This document shows positions 23,606 to 35,964 of a stretch of DNA of 64,000 bases, in pieces. The DNA lies in assembly GCF_050436995.1 (NCBI RefSeq), contig NC_134766.1, positions 62,001 to 126,000 of the forward strand. Reading direction: 5' to 3'. The stretch is from Anticarsia gemmatalis. Its lineage: Eukaryota; Arthropoda; Insecta; Lepidoptera; Erebidae. Position numbers and translations under genes: made by a program. Every line of letters starts with the position of its first letter. The first letter of the stretch is position 1. The notes beneath the pieces were generated by a model that did not search any database, had not been told where the DNA came from, and saw only the letters and a list, made by a program, of their open reading frames with translations.

Positions 23606-26600
23606 GTTAAACTCCCACACTCTGTGTGTGATCAAAGGCCAGCTGTATTTGTGTTACTTACAGTAATGTAGACATGTTTTACCTGAAAAGAGAAAAACAA
23701 TTTAGTAGAACATTTTTGCTATTTAACATACAATAAAAAAAATGTTTATTTTGAAGATACATGTCGGTACCGGGTTTGGTTCCCAGTCCAAACAATAGAT
23801 GCTCCGTGCTTTATATTCCAATACCCATTAATTGTATCCAATATGAGCTAATTATTATTTGTATATACTAATTCGAATTTGGCAAAGAAAATACTTTTTT
23901 AGCACAGAAGGTTACAAAACCTATTATGATGCTACAAGCAATAAGCTAAATGTTCACATTACGTATTATGGCGTGTAACAACAGGTTCGGTTCCTATCTG
24001 AGTCATTACTCGCGGCGTTATATTTCATGATAAACGCTCGTAATAACATAGCGATTATTACCTATTGGTATAGTCAGGTTCAAAATTCGCAGAACAAAAT
24101 AATATTTTTGAAACCTTTTTACTTTGATGTTTTATAAGCTTTTTAATCAATTAACAAAGTTAACTGTTTAGTAAAGTACATTAAGTGCCTCTAAGATTTA
24201 GAGCAGTTGAGTATACGACTTCTGTTCACAAGATCTCGGGTCCGATTTCCATATTAGATATATTTTATTAGAACAATTCAATTGTAACCTGGAGTTTAGT
24301 AACGTGTCTGGTATATGATAAAAGGCTCGCCCTATATCACATGCGACTACACACTATTATTTCATTAAAAAAATCACTGATAAAAATGAAATAATATTGT
24401 TTTAAATTGTTGTACACGACGGTACATCGCTTCGCTCGTCATAGCGCCGGACGAAGCGATATAGTTACAAAACTCATTAGTTGTTAGATTGATACTACTA
24501 CTTGTATACTAGTTATTTTGGTTTGTTCTACGTACGTGAATGGTATAATATAACTTTTTATGTATTTTAGATCTACAACAAAATATAGAATTTCATATTC
24601 TTCAGAGAATATAGCTTGAGTGAGCAATATATTGTTTCCTTATACTTTACATATTATACAAATACAATAGCGTGATAGCGTGTGTTAAGATGTGCAATAT
24701 TTTGTTACAATGAATGGAGCAGAAACGTAAATATTCTGATACTTTGAGTACTTATTACCAAATCAATGTTTACCTAAATAATATCAATCAGTTTCATTAA
24801 GATAACACAACATGTTTAACGTAAGTCCTCAATATGAAATCACCGAGCAAGGGACACAAGAAATTAATCAACAGATAATGTCACCGATTCACTTCGCTTC
24901 GACAAATATATTATTGAAGGCGACACTCCATACTAAACTATAAGGCGAGGGAGAGAGACGGCGCTAAACGAGCTGCATATCTGTGTCTCACTCTGTCTTA
25001 CAAGTATTCCTCATTAAGAACTGGTTGCACTGATCGCGATTAGCGGGCAAATTAAATAAATGATTTCTTCTTACTGGCCTCTTCTTCAAAGAGTATTTAA
25101 ATTCTTTTAAGCACTTTTGAAAGATTTGCTGTCAAGTGTCAGTGTAACATGAAATATTAATTTGTTTAGTCACAACTTGATCAAGAAATGGAGAAAAAGC
25201 CACGTAACTCTCATGCCGTCATGAGATGACCACCTGAAGGTATTCCAATAAATGATTGAATTACTTCCTACGTCAGCATACAGAAAGGCTTTCAGTCTTA
25301 TTTGTAATTTAAATCAATAATTCGTTTCCTCGAGTAAATAAATATTCAATTTGTAAAAGTATTTTATGCACAATCGCTAGCAGTACGACGTGGTCCTGAG
25401 CCTCAGGCGGACGATGCTATGAGATGTTAGCGCGATATTAAACGGAGATCCACCTGCATGCAAACACAATACACTCCTACGCTCCTACGCCGGGCTACAC
25501 TGCTACGATGCTACGCTGCTACGCCGCTACATTGCTACGGCGCTACGCTTCCGAGAATATGCGACACTGAGAATTGGTGTCCATGGTTATTGTACTGAAA
25601 CTTCATGCTTCAGATACATATTATAATAGGAGATGTAGTGATTGAAACTCAGAGAGGCGCATATTGAATTGAATTCACGGACCATATAATATTGACATGA
25701 GATTCACAGGAAGTAGAGTTTTACAGCTTGAATTTAAGAAGAATCAATAGAGTGACAAAGTAGAATTTGCAATTATATAAATTTAATATTGTGATAGTCG
25801 AAAGTAAAGAACAACGCCATATTGATGTGGATAAAATAATGCAAATAAGTAAATAGGTAAGTTGTAGCTAATTTCGTGTAATATAAAAAACATAACATCT
25901 GCCTCCGACATTACTAGATCGAAGCAAGTGAAGCCGTGGGTCCGGAGTAGTCCGGATAACTAATTTAATAAAGGTTCAACCCTTATAATCAAATCATAAC
26001 CTTAATTAATATCGACTTTTAACTTTGACTCACAAAAAATACCCACTTTTATAACATAAGTTTTTATTCAATTAATTTTCAGCTGAATTTCGTGTTGACT
26101 TTGAATACTTCTGATAGAATCTACAAAGTGTATTATTAAGTATATAAGCCATTTTCAAAGCGTTTATGAAAAAATAACTGATCGTTGAAGCCTTCGCAAA
26201 TCTCTATAGATTTAGACAATTTATAAAATAAGTGTATTTTAGATTTATTGTAGACTTTGATGGATTCTTAGAGATTTGAAATATTTGACTGAGGTTTTTT
26301 CGTTTTAAATTATAATAAGACATGTTCAAAATTTAAATAAAGTATAATATTTGAGAGTATTCTCAAGGTATGTTAACCTGCACTCAATCAATGTCTGAGA
26401 AAATCAAATTGATGTTTGAAATTCATATTTTTATATCATCAAAATAAAAATAATATGATGTGCGTATAATATGTTGTATCTAAGTCTATCCAGACATAAG
26501 GTCGCACTATTAATTATAATGATTCACGATATAATACAATAGATGATATAATACATAATATGATAATAGTACGAGATACAGTCGAATGTGCATTGTGTGT

Positions 26601-29574
26601 AAGACAATGTACTGTCAATATCAGTGAGAGCGCCCCAGTCACCATTGTTCACGATCAATTACATCTACTATTAAATTACAATCTTATCACCTTACACACA
26701 TAACCTTTTGACAATCCACATTTAGGGATAAGGGTTTACTAAAGTATAGTAACTAGAAACAATGGAACAATAAATTGGTAAACTAACAAAAAATTATTCA
26801 ATTGTTTTACAACCAATATCAAGTTATGTTAAGTGAATGTATTGTCAGTTTGAAAGGTAAAGCTGAAAAAGACTTGACGTATTCCTTCCCAAAATGAGAG
26901 AGGAGAATTTTCAGTCTGCTATAATAACCGACTGCGGACTGAAGACTTTACATACCTTATTTTAAGTACTATAATACATTTCTATAAGAAAGCTAACAAC
27001 AACAATTTAATTTTCCAACGAGGTCATTTTCACATTCCATCGCTAGTTTCTCCACTGAGCGACGATAGTGGTCTCTAGGACATAGGAATGAATAACGTCC
27101 TATATAATATACGAGCTGTGCCGGGGTGACTGGGGTGACTGGGGCGACTGGGGAGAGGCGTCTGTCCGAGAACACAAATACGTGTCTAGCGCAGCTTCTA
27201 TGCATTGTTCAGCACCAATACCGTCCGCTTGGCAAGGATGTCTCTCCACTAGGGACGAGCGAAGATTCATAGCGAGTAGTTCGAGGAAGTAAAATCGTTG
27301 AAGATGCGGATCCTAGACATGCTGTTACGGAATCATAAAATGCAAAATGAAAAAATCAGATCATTTGTGCATTTACGCTAGAACCTTTTGAACATTCTTC
27401 AAGAAATAATTTCGATGTTTTAATAGACAATGTAGAAAACGATTCATCAAAACTTCACCTCTTATAACGTCACAAGATAATGTACAAAGAATCTATCCAA
27501 AATTCACAATTTTTCATCAAATAACCTGAACAAAGATGAAAAATAAATTGGTCCTGAGACGTGTATCTTCCGCTTTATGTTATCGCTCGCTTATCGCCAG
27601 TGGAAAACCATCCTTAGTCCGCGTTTTCAATAATGCCTCACCAGCAATTATGCCGGGGCGACAATACGTTCTAATAACTACCCCCACCCCCGGTATTTTA
27701 TTGTGAGCAAAAATTGATCGCCTCCTCTGTACAGGCTCCAGAGGCCTGAGACACAAGGCAGTGAGGACAGGCTTTCAATAAGAGGTATTTGATGGAATAC
27801 CGACGCTGAACTCAACTGTAGTCGGATTGTTCGCACTTGAATGTTGTGGTCTTCCTTTGTCGGAAGACATGGTTTGATGGATTCCTGAACAGCCTTCCCT
27901 ATAAATTGCGAAGATAAGTAAAGTGTTTGTGTCACAAGTTTTGAACTCACGCAATACTTATGAAATTGGTTTTATGAGTAATTTACTATAATTGTATAAA
28001 TCGCGTCTTTATATTTCAATTTCGTAATAATCTTTAATTTATAAGCTAAAGTTATTAGCACACCGGAATAAAACAATAATTGAAGTCACATGATAAATTA
28101 GTGTCTAGTTTTATAACTAGATGGCGCTAGTGTGCTCATTATTAACAATATCTTCGCGAACGATGTCAGATACAAACAAATATCTATTATTTTAGAATGT
28201 AATTGAAATATTACAATAAATCTTATTTAATATTTGAATATAAGTTGAACAATAAACTTTGTGAGTAGACAGCAGGGGATATTTGAATTGAGTTTATTTG
28301 ATATTGTCGACACAAAGTGTTCAAGTTAATCTGTCGCCATTTCAACGTGAAATAAAGCACCGCCTTGAGCCGAGGACTTATTAAAATACATTATTTACAA
28401 AACATGAAAAGTCACGAATAAAGAAAGATGTATATTAAAATGCAAAATAATAAAAAGTTTTTTTTATAAAGAGGATTTATGTTTGAAACTACTTAATCAC
28501 ACCTAAAAACGTTAAACCAGACAGAACCTAGCATTATCTATTAAATAAAAAAAACATGAAAGTAGTTTCGTAAATAAAAGATTAATGTTATTGAAATTGA
28601 AGCAATGCTCAAATGCAATGATCGTCATTAGTTCAAGGCATCACATAGTACTGGTTCAATTATCTCATCTCTAGGCGAGGATAATCATAAGCAGAATAAA
28701 TTCCCAATCTTTCCTACGTGTTGTAGTAACTTTCACGCAAAACAAAACAACGATACAGCTCGTAGCACATTAAAAGCATACTTATAGAAAAATACAATAA
28801 ATATCCATTAATAAGACGAGAGACCTCCCGCCGAGTGCGAGTTAATAAATATAATATATTTATTATATGAGAACACTTGACACACACACACACACACACA
28901 TACATATCCATGTATATGATACAGTGTTGCCAGTATTGCGTTATGAGCTTTGAACATCCAGTTCAATTGACACTCATTTATTTACACGGGCAGCCCCGCG
29001 CCATCTTTGATCTGATTTAAATATGCAAAATGGATCGCAAATGATTTTATTCTTGATATTTTTGTTTTGAAACTCTGCGGTCGGAATGCAAAAATATTTT
29101 CAACTGAACTTCAGTTAAATTATTCGCATAATTTAATTTGTATGATTTATTTGTCTTCGCCTGTGTAAGGCACCTGGCTCGCTGAGTATGCTACTATTGA
29201 CCTACAAGTTCCGGTGTTCAAGATTTTAAATATTCATATTCACACATTTCAGTTTGGTATCGTCCCCGTATGATATCGGCTCTCACTATTACACAAGAAT
29301 TATTCAACCAATCGCAGTAAAACGTGATTGTTCTGCCAATACACATACTTATAACAACGTTTTAGAAAAATAAAAGCAAAGCTATACAGTATTTTACGTA
29401 AAGGTGAATACTTTCAGCACTGTGCTATATTTAGCGTGGCCGTACCTTCGAGAGCTGGCTAAATTAATGGACATCACGTAGTGGAATAATTTCACACTCC
29501 AACTGTGAACCTGGGAATAGTAACCTGTAACCTGGGAATTGTAAAGACCCTCGCGACAAACGCTTTCAAAGTTG
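23606..29574. other. Long AT-rich stretch without recognisable gene
   Basis: No convincing coding region. Notes: a B-box-like 'gggtttggttccca' at about 23775; an imperfect palindrome 'atcgcttcg...cgaagcgat' at 24427-24463; a degenerate 'gctacg' tandem at 25470-25552; a 'gactggggt' tandem at 27119-27155; a (CA)n run near 28880-28900; and a small 'taacctgggaat' duplication at 29510-29540. A 90-codon minus-strand frame at 27678-27950 precedes sequence resembling a repeat end ('ggttttccactggcgataag' near 27590-27615) and was not assigned. Confidence 0.4.
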
Positions 29575-29630
29575 ACTGCGATAACTAATGGATTTGTTAG
29601 CGAGCTTAACCGTGCGGCTTTGCTTGCGTC
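29575..29630 (-). mobile_element. Degraded Helitron-like terminal fragment
   Basis: 'gagcttaaccgtgcggcttt' followed by 'gcttgcgtc' resembles the CTAG-proximal end of the Helitron-like repeats (CTAGCTGACCCGCGCAACTT, GCTTGCGTCA). The CTAG itself is changed, so this is an old fragment at best. Confidence 0.35.
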
Positions 29631-29689
29631 CTTATTCACACTTAGGGGTGATTTTTAAATATTTATCATATGGTGTTCATTTTTAGGGG

Positions 29690-29785
29690 AAGGCAAAGAC
29701 ATTAACCCGCACTTGGCCAGCGTGGTGGATTTAAGGCCTAGGTACTCCGAATTCGGTAGAAGACCTTTAACCAGCAGGGACGGTC
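29690..29785 (+). mobile_element. Lepidopteran non-LTR 3' tail, copy 3
   Basis: 'aacccgcacttggccagcgt' then 'ggtggatttaaggccta' matches the first half of the repeated tail exactly or nearly. The second half ('agacctttaaccagcagg') is diverged. Plus orientation. Confidence 0.7.
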
Positions 29786-30924
29786 GGTCAATCGTAATAA
29801 AGAATCTCCATGTTACATTTCATCAAAGTTCATATAGCAGTTTTACTTTGAAAGAGTAAGGATACAATAAACATTATGATGATCATTAACAGTATTTATG
29901 CAAATAAGAGATACCGTTGTAGAACAAAACGAGATTAGTCTCGTTGTTTAATTAGTAACCATCATTATTATCCTTCCGTTTATTTCATACCATCACTATT
30001 GTTCGCTGATATTCATATTTTAATGAAATAATACACAATAGCTAGTTACTAGTCAGGTAACTAAATAAATTAGTTTTGTATTATTATTTGTTTTAAATAT
30101 TAGGTACGTTTTGTCAAAAATCATAAGCGTAAAAGGCGGTCGTTGTAAGTTTGATAAATAACATTATTTTAATATTATATTATTATGAGAAACAGCATAC
30201 AGCATAGGATTTTCTGCTTATTGTTAGACTAGACCTAAATTTGTTTGTATTTTCGAAACTAATAATTCGGGTTTGATTCTCATTTGAAAGAAATACTTGT
30301 ACTATACAAGTACACACACTACATGCATTACGAGTACGTTTTTATTCGTTTTTCAAGTGTTCAAGAAAAATGCTTTCCTCTTGCTTTGAAACCAAGGGTC
30401 GATTTCCACCCACTATTTTCACAAGTAATATTAAAACGTTGAACCCTCGCTACTCGATTGTACTGAGTGTAGGAAATCTTGTTTCAGATTTTCAAACTAC
30501 CGTTCTGAATATTTCAATCGTAATAGAAAATCAATCACAAATTCGGTTAGTTACTAGTCCCTCAACTACTTAGGATAATATTGTATATTATAAGTAAATA
30601 AGAGGTGTCCTAGAAGGTGAAGTGGGTGGGTAGTGGGTATATTAGGGCACGTTCAGACAAGCCATTAGAGCGGCGGATCAGCGCGGCTTACGCTCCGAGG
30701 GGCTCGGCCTATTACATCAGTATTACTTTATATCATGATACCTTTATAAAGAACACTTTTTATTATATTACGCCTGATTTACTCACGAGAGGCGGGAGTA
30801 TATCGTTACTTGTATATTATGGTACACGTAGGTACTACGTCTAATAGAACGTGTGTATCAAGCGTTATCAGTGACCATTGTTTTTTTTATGACAATTCTA
30901 GCTTTAACAAATAATTCAGAGGGC

Positions 30925-31085
30925 TGGGCTTTGCGGGAACTTTCACAATTATGTAAACAACGTATACAAAGTACAAACAGGCTCGACACATTCTTCACAA
31001 CATGTTTTCCATATGGGAATCAAACTCGCAACCTCCCAAGCAATAGTAGTCGTGGCGTAGCGACTATCTATAAGACTACGCCATA
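30925..31085 (-). mobile_element. tRNA-derived SINE, family A-related copy
   Basis: On the minus strand: 'tggcgtagtc...gtcgctacgcc' as a head, 'gggaggttgcgagtttgatt' carrying the B-box, then 'tttgtactttgtatacgttg' and 'gaaagttcccgca' as the body. The body wording matches 'ttgtactttgggtcctttg' and 'aaaaagtccccgcg' of the 62.7 kb copy. Older and diverged. Confidence 0.6.
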
Positions 31086-32407
31086 AGCTTTACTTATTTT
31101 TCTAAGCATTTTAGGTCACGTTAAATCCACATGCTTAGGTATTCTATAATACCAGTTAAGGCCTATTACTAATGCTAATATATTGATAAAAAGCCAAAAA
31201 AAAACATTTTCGAAAAATGTGACTCCATCGCCACGCGCTAGCCCACGTGTCGAAAAACATGTAAGATTTGCAAAACACAATATATTAGATATATTCAAGT
31301 ATCATAGGAACGTGATATTTGTTTTAGTAAACACTCGCAAGGTCATGTGACTCAACACACAAACGTCATAAGTACCTAATAGTAATAAATTCGCGAGATA
31401 TGCGCGTGTTAACAAAAAATGCTACTCATACCTGTTTTTGGGCCCAGATGAAAAAAAATTGGTAACATGTTTTTTTGCCAAAATTATAATATTACTTAAT
31501 ACTATGCGGAAATTGTCTCGAGCATGCATTTCATTTTAGATAGTTGGACGTTTCGTCGCAAGCTACACTGCTCTCACTCACAGGCTAATTTTCGCTATAA
31601 TATTAGATAAAAAAATATTCAACGCAAAGTTAAAACTTGTTATATTTTAAGAATTAAATAGTATATCTTATGTAAAGGATGTTAATATAACTTTCCTTTG
31701 GAGGAACTGTTTCACCACCTGTTCACTGACTTCAGAGATAAGACTCTACGCTCTAGACGCACTAATTCCTCAACATTTTTTGTTACATTAACACTGGCTC
31801 GGCTTTGTACAAAATCCTACCTTCTTCTTATCTAACACTGTAGTAACAATGTAGGCAGGAATATTAGAGGTGACACACTTTTCGTAAATGTAAAAAAAAT
31901 ACATTCTTTAATTCTTCCGTCACATTTATTCGATTCAAATTCAAAATTCAAATTATATTTATTTGCAGAAAATATGGTACAAGAGGTGATTTACAATATA
32001 AATTAGTTGGTATCACATATTTTGTCATGAAGATGACATGCAAATACTAAGCACGCATTAAGCGTATCTACATATTTCTAAAACTTATATTAATCCATAC
32101 TTTAATATCTAATGCTTCACCGTATGTTTATCGTGGTAAACCTATAACCGCGCTAAGGTTGCTTTACTCAGACATCGTTTAGCGTCCGTTGAGCATAATT
32201 AGCTATAAACGCTATAGCATTAATACATACACTAGTTTTAATGTATTCAATTGAGTTCAGTTGAGCGATTCTCAGGAATCATCAATATCCTGTGAGCACA
32301 CGGTCGGTAATGCAATAAGACAAATCAGTCGGAAGCCGCCGAGAAGCCAGGATATCCTCTACCACACTATACTAGCACTCCAATCTACTCGCACTATTCA
32401 CACGAAT
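31086..32407. other. Non-coding AT-rich stretch
   Basis: No gene recognised. 31935-31970 ('ttcaaattcaaaattcaaat' then 'tatatttattt') resembles the edge of a repeat common in Lepidoptera but is too short to name. Confidence 0.35.
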
Positions 32408-32600
32408 CTGCCTCCGTGGCCCAGTGCTTTAGGTCACTATGCCGATGTCATTGCGCTGGGAGGTCGTGGGTTCGATTGCCACACGGAATAATTATTTGTG
32501 CGATCCACAAATAATTGTTTCGAGTCTGGTTGTACTTTGTGTCCGTTGTTTGTATGTTTGTAAAAAGCTGCGCAACACAAGAGCAATTCTTAATGCAAGT
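32408..32600 (+). mobile_element. tRNA-derived SINE, family A, well-preserved copy
   Basis: Begins 'ctgcctccgtggcccagtgc' (A-box region) and continues 'gggaggtcgtgggttcgatt' with a clear B-box. The body then reads 'tgtactttgtgtccgttgtt', 'tgtatgtttgtaaaaa' and ends 'cacaagagcaattcttaatg'. Collinear with 62641-62816 read on the minus strand. SINEs of this type are transcribed by RNA polymerase III and copied by a partner LINE. The 76-codon frame across it is incidental. Confidence 0.8.
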
Positions 32601-33887
32601 AAACTTTAAAAAAATCATACTCACTCATACAATATCCTACTTGTATACATAGCTGTAGTAATACTTATGTAGTGAAGTGATATCGTGTAAGGTTATGATG
32701 ATGAAAGTACTAAAAGAACCTATATACCTGGTTTATGCGAACCTATATTGATGCTTAGGATTATATCCTTATTAGAAGTAAAGCCACAGCAAATATATAA
32801 TCATAAATGTTAATAAGTTGCACAATGCACATATTATTATTATATATATGTTTGCGGTATTTATGTCGCTTATGCAATCTGTCAACTAAAGCAAAGAACT
32901 TGGAAGTTGTCATACCATATGAGATCTTGTCCTGGAAATATCATTAGGTGTTGTCTATAATGTTGTCCAGTACAAAAAAAAAGTTGTGAGTTTTAAGGCT
33001 TGATGCTCACATTTCAAGCTAAAGGGTTAACTACGCCATTTTTTTTATGTTTGTTTGATAACTGCGTCTCGCAGAATGCGTAGTAGTAAAAAAACAACAC
33101 GTGTATGTGTTTGGGTCTCGTATGGCCATTGACCCTACTATGAGTGTAATTTACGAAACAAAGTAGAAATTCCAGTTGTGTAGTTAAATCATAAATCACA
33201 AAGATATTGTTAAACCCGTTATGTTGTAACAAAGAATTTAATGAACTATTCAGTTTTCACAAAAGCTAGATAAAATAACTTTATATTAGTTAGATTTAAA
33301 GTTAAAAGTGCTGAAAAAAGAGGCGTGGTGAATGAAAAATGGAAATTATATCCCTAGAGACCTTTAGCTGCATTTTTCTCCAGCCCTTTACAAACTTCAC
33401 AGAGGACTTGTTAATATTATAAACAAAAAATAAAATGTCATTGTTTGTTCTGTTACAAATGCGTACAATTTTCTTTGAAAACCATACTTGAAAAACAGCA
33501 AAACCTTTTTAGTTTATGCCATTTCTCACATACAAATAACTTGAAGATCATCATTATATTCAGATACTACAATTGACCACCAATATGACATTGTCATAAG
33601 GCCTTGTTTGCTGCCGCCGGTCACGCCACCTAGCGTGGTCCGCGGCGCACTAATCACTGTTATCCTGTTACAACTTACAACAGCTATTACAAACGTTTAC
33701 TAATCGCTCATCGTTATTGTTGCGAGTGTAATTAACACGCGTTTTCCTGTAATTAACCATTATTTTTTAAGATTACTGTTATTCTCATTTGTATAATTGG
33801 AGCAACCTTGTTAAGTACTTGAGCAAGGTTTAAAGGTTTGTGTAAAGATTCATAATATTTCAGCACGCTGTAGCCCTTTATTGCTCA
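32601..33887. other. Non-coding AT-rich stretch
   Basis: Nothing recognised except AT-rich sequence and a short GC patch at 33605-33650. Confidence 0.4.
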
Positions 33888-34314
33888 CTAGCTGACCCGC
33901 GCAACTTTGCTTGCGTCACGTAAGAGAGAATGGGTCAAAATTTTCCCCGTTTTTCAATCATTTTTCACTGCTACTCTGCTCCTATTGGTCGTCATCATCA
34001 TTATCATTGGCCTGAATACATCTATTGCAGACGATTAAGGTGGCGTCAGGTAGAATTAGTGCACTTTCGTTCGTGGCTGAAAAGGCCTACGCGGGAGTGG
34101 CAACCGCGTCCACATTGACGACAGACAAAAGTGCCAGAGGAAGAGGAGGTAATTGGTCGTAGCGTAATGATATATAGCCTATAACCTTCCTCGATAAATG
34201 GACTATCTAACACTGATTTTTTCAAATTGGACCAGTAGTTCCTGAGATTAGCGCGGACAAACAAATAAACAAACAAACTCTTCAGCTTTATAATATATAT
34301 CTATATAGTATAGA
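33888..34314 (-). mobile_element. Non-autonomous Helitron-like element, copy 1 (with nested insertion)
   Basis: In element orientation it begins near 34314 with a TCTATAC-type 5' end, followed by 'aagctgaagagtttg'. It ends at CTAG (33888-33891), preceded by 'gcaagcaaagttgcgcgggt', which can form a small hairpin. A TC start and a hairpin-CTRR end are Helitron hallmarks. Element-specific wording shared with copies 2 and 3 includes 'aattttccccgttttt', 'gatatatagcctat' and 'gagattagcgcg'. It encodes no helicase and so is non-autonomous. A 159 bp LINE fragment interrupts it. The Helitron assignment rests on end structure and resemblance. Confidence 0.65.
33993..34151 (-). mobile_element. Nested 5'-truncated LINE end with 9 bp target duplication
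   Basis: The direct repeat 'attggtcgt' occurs at 33984-33992 and 34152-34160, and removing the insert restores the sequence seen in Helitron copy 2. The minus strand ends in 'aatgataatgatgatg', a LINE-type tail. Upstream is the C-terminal coding end of an ORF reading TFVCRQCGRGCHSRVGLFSH then ERKC and a stop. The CxxC...H...C pattern with 'GLFSH' is the zinc-knuckle-like C-terminus found in many insect and cnidarian non-LTR reverse transcriptases. Only about 30 codons remain, so the copy is dead. Confidence 0.75.
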
Positions 34315-34429
34315 TAAATGTACTGATTAGTTATTAAGCATTTTTTGTACTTATTCTTTCTTTGCGTAAAAAAATAAATGTTTTAAATTAAATTTTAATC
34401 TACATCTTCTCGTGGTCATATATGTATAA

Positions 34430-34665
34430 CTAGCTGACTCGAGCAACTTCACTTGCGTCACATAAGAGAAAACGGGTCATAATTTTCCCCGTTTTTGTAA
34501 CATTTTTTACTCTGCTCCAATCGGTTGTAGCGTGATGATATATAGCCTATAGCCTTTCTCGGTAAATGGGCTATCTAACACTGAAATAATTTTTCAAATC
34601 GGATCCGTAGTTCTTGAGATTAGCGCGTTCAAACAAGCAAACAAACTCTTCGGCTTTATAATATT
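34430..34665 (-). mobile_element. Non-autonomous Helitron-like element, copy 2
   Basis: Starts CTAGCTGACTCGAGCAACTT on the plus strand (its 3' end) and runs collinear with copy 1 without the LINE insert, to 'cggctttataatatt'. The expected last bases of the other terminus (TAGTATAGA) are replaced by the start of the minisatellite. Confidence 0.65.
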
Positions 34666-34671
34666 TCATCG

Positions 34672-35757
34672 TACATTCGCCATTTGTTCATCAATCATTC
34701 GTCATTCGTCCATCATTCATTCGTTTTGCGTTCATCATTCATTCATCACTCGTTCACCATTCATTTATCAGTCATCCATCACTCGTTCCTCATTAATTCA
34801 TCATTCGTTCATCCCTCGTTCATCGTTCGTTCATTACTCGTCCATCACTCATTCATCACTCGTTCATCACTCGTTCATCATTCATTCATCACTCGTTCAT
34901 CATTCATTCATCATTCGTTCATCACTCGTTCATCATTCATATATCACTCGTTCATCACTCGTTCATCATTCATTCATCATTCGTTCATCACTCGTTCATC
35001 ATTCATATATCACTCGTCCATCACTCATTCATCACTCGTTCATCATTAATTCATCATTCGTTCATCACTTGTTTATCATTCATTCATCATTCGTTCATCA
35101 TTCGTTCATTTTTCATTCATCATTCGTTCATCACTTGTTCATCATTTATTCATCATTCGTTCATCACTCGTTCATCATTCGTTCATAATTCGTTCAGTAT
35201 TTATTCATCATTCATTCATCACTCGTTCATCATTCGTTCATCACTCGTTCATCATTAATTCATCATTCGTTCATCACTCGTTCATCATTCGTTCATTATT
35301 TATTCATCATTCGTTCATCATTCATTCATCATTCATTCATCCCGCGTTCATCACGCGTTCATCATTCATTCATCATTCGTTCATCATTCGTTCATCACTC
35401 GTTCATCATTCGTTCATCATTCATTCATCACTCGTTCATAATTTATTCATCATTCGTTCATTAATCGTTCATCATTCATTCATCACTCGTTCATCATTTA
35501 TTCATCATTCGTTCATTAATCGTTCATCATTCGTTCATCATTCATTCATCACTCGTTCATCATTTATTCATCATTCGTTCATTAATCGTTCATCATTCGT
35601 TCATCATTCATTCATCACTCGTTCATCATTTATTCATCATTCGTTCATTAATCGTTCATCATTCGTTCATCATTCATTCATCACTCGTTCATCATTTATT
35701 CATCATTCGTTCGTCATTTCATCATTCATTCATCACTCGTTCATCATTTATTCATCA
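34672..35757. repeat. 11 bp minisatellite with higher-order 66 bp units
   Basis: About 99 copies of an 11 bp unit (TCATCAYTCRT types, such as TCATCACTCGT, TCATCATTCGT and TCATCATTCAT). Unit variants recur in order: the marker 'ttaat' falls at 35461, 35516, 35582 and 35648, spaced 55, 66 and 66 bp. The right part therefore carries a 66 bp higher-order repeat (six units). The array lies exactly between two truncated Helitron-like copies. The open frame rich in Ser-Phe-Ile-His is repeat translation. Confidence 0.95.
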
Positions 35758-35964
35758 CTATGGGCCATAATTTTCCCCGTTTTCTAAATTTTTTTAGTGG
35801 TACCTACTCTGCTCGTCGACGCGTGATGATATAGCCTACAACCTTTCTTGATAAATGGGCTATCTAATACTGAAAGAATTTTCTATAGAAATCGGACTAG
35901 TAGTTCTTGAGATTAGCGCGTTCAAACAAAAAATAACTCTTCAGCTTTATAATATTAGTATAGA
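35758..35964 (-). mobile_element. Non-autonomous Helitron-like element, copy 3 (missing the CTAG end)
   Basis: Resumes the Helitron sequence at 'tgggccataattttccccgt' immediately after the minisatellite and ends with a complete 'tataatattagtatagat' terminus. The first ~45 bp present in copies 1 and 2 (CTAGCTGACCC...) are replaced by minisatellite. This complements copy 2, which lacks the opposite end. Confidence 0.65.

Noticed and set aside
27678..27950. 90-codon minus-strand frame, considered as a host exon
   Set aside because: No splice sites of note and no recognised domain. It adjoins sequence resembling a repeat end, so it is not reported as a gene.
32461..32480. Possible tRNA genes at B-box sites here and near 4085, 51550, 57385 and 62760
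   Set aside because: The B-boxes are convincing but no acceptor stem or anticodon arm pairs. The copies share long non-tRNA bodies, so they are SINEs.
34684..35049. 121-codon Ser/His/Ile/Phe-repeat frame, possibly an antifreeze- or silk-like protein
   Set aside because: The 11 bp unit is indivisible by 3 but stays open by lacking stops; variants that create stops appear further on. No start context or signal peptide.
34672..35757. CRISPR-like array
   Set aside because: Units are contiguous 11 bp repeats without spacers, in a eukaryotic genome.
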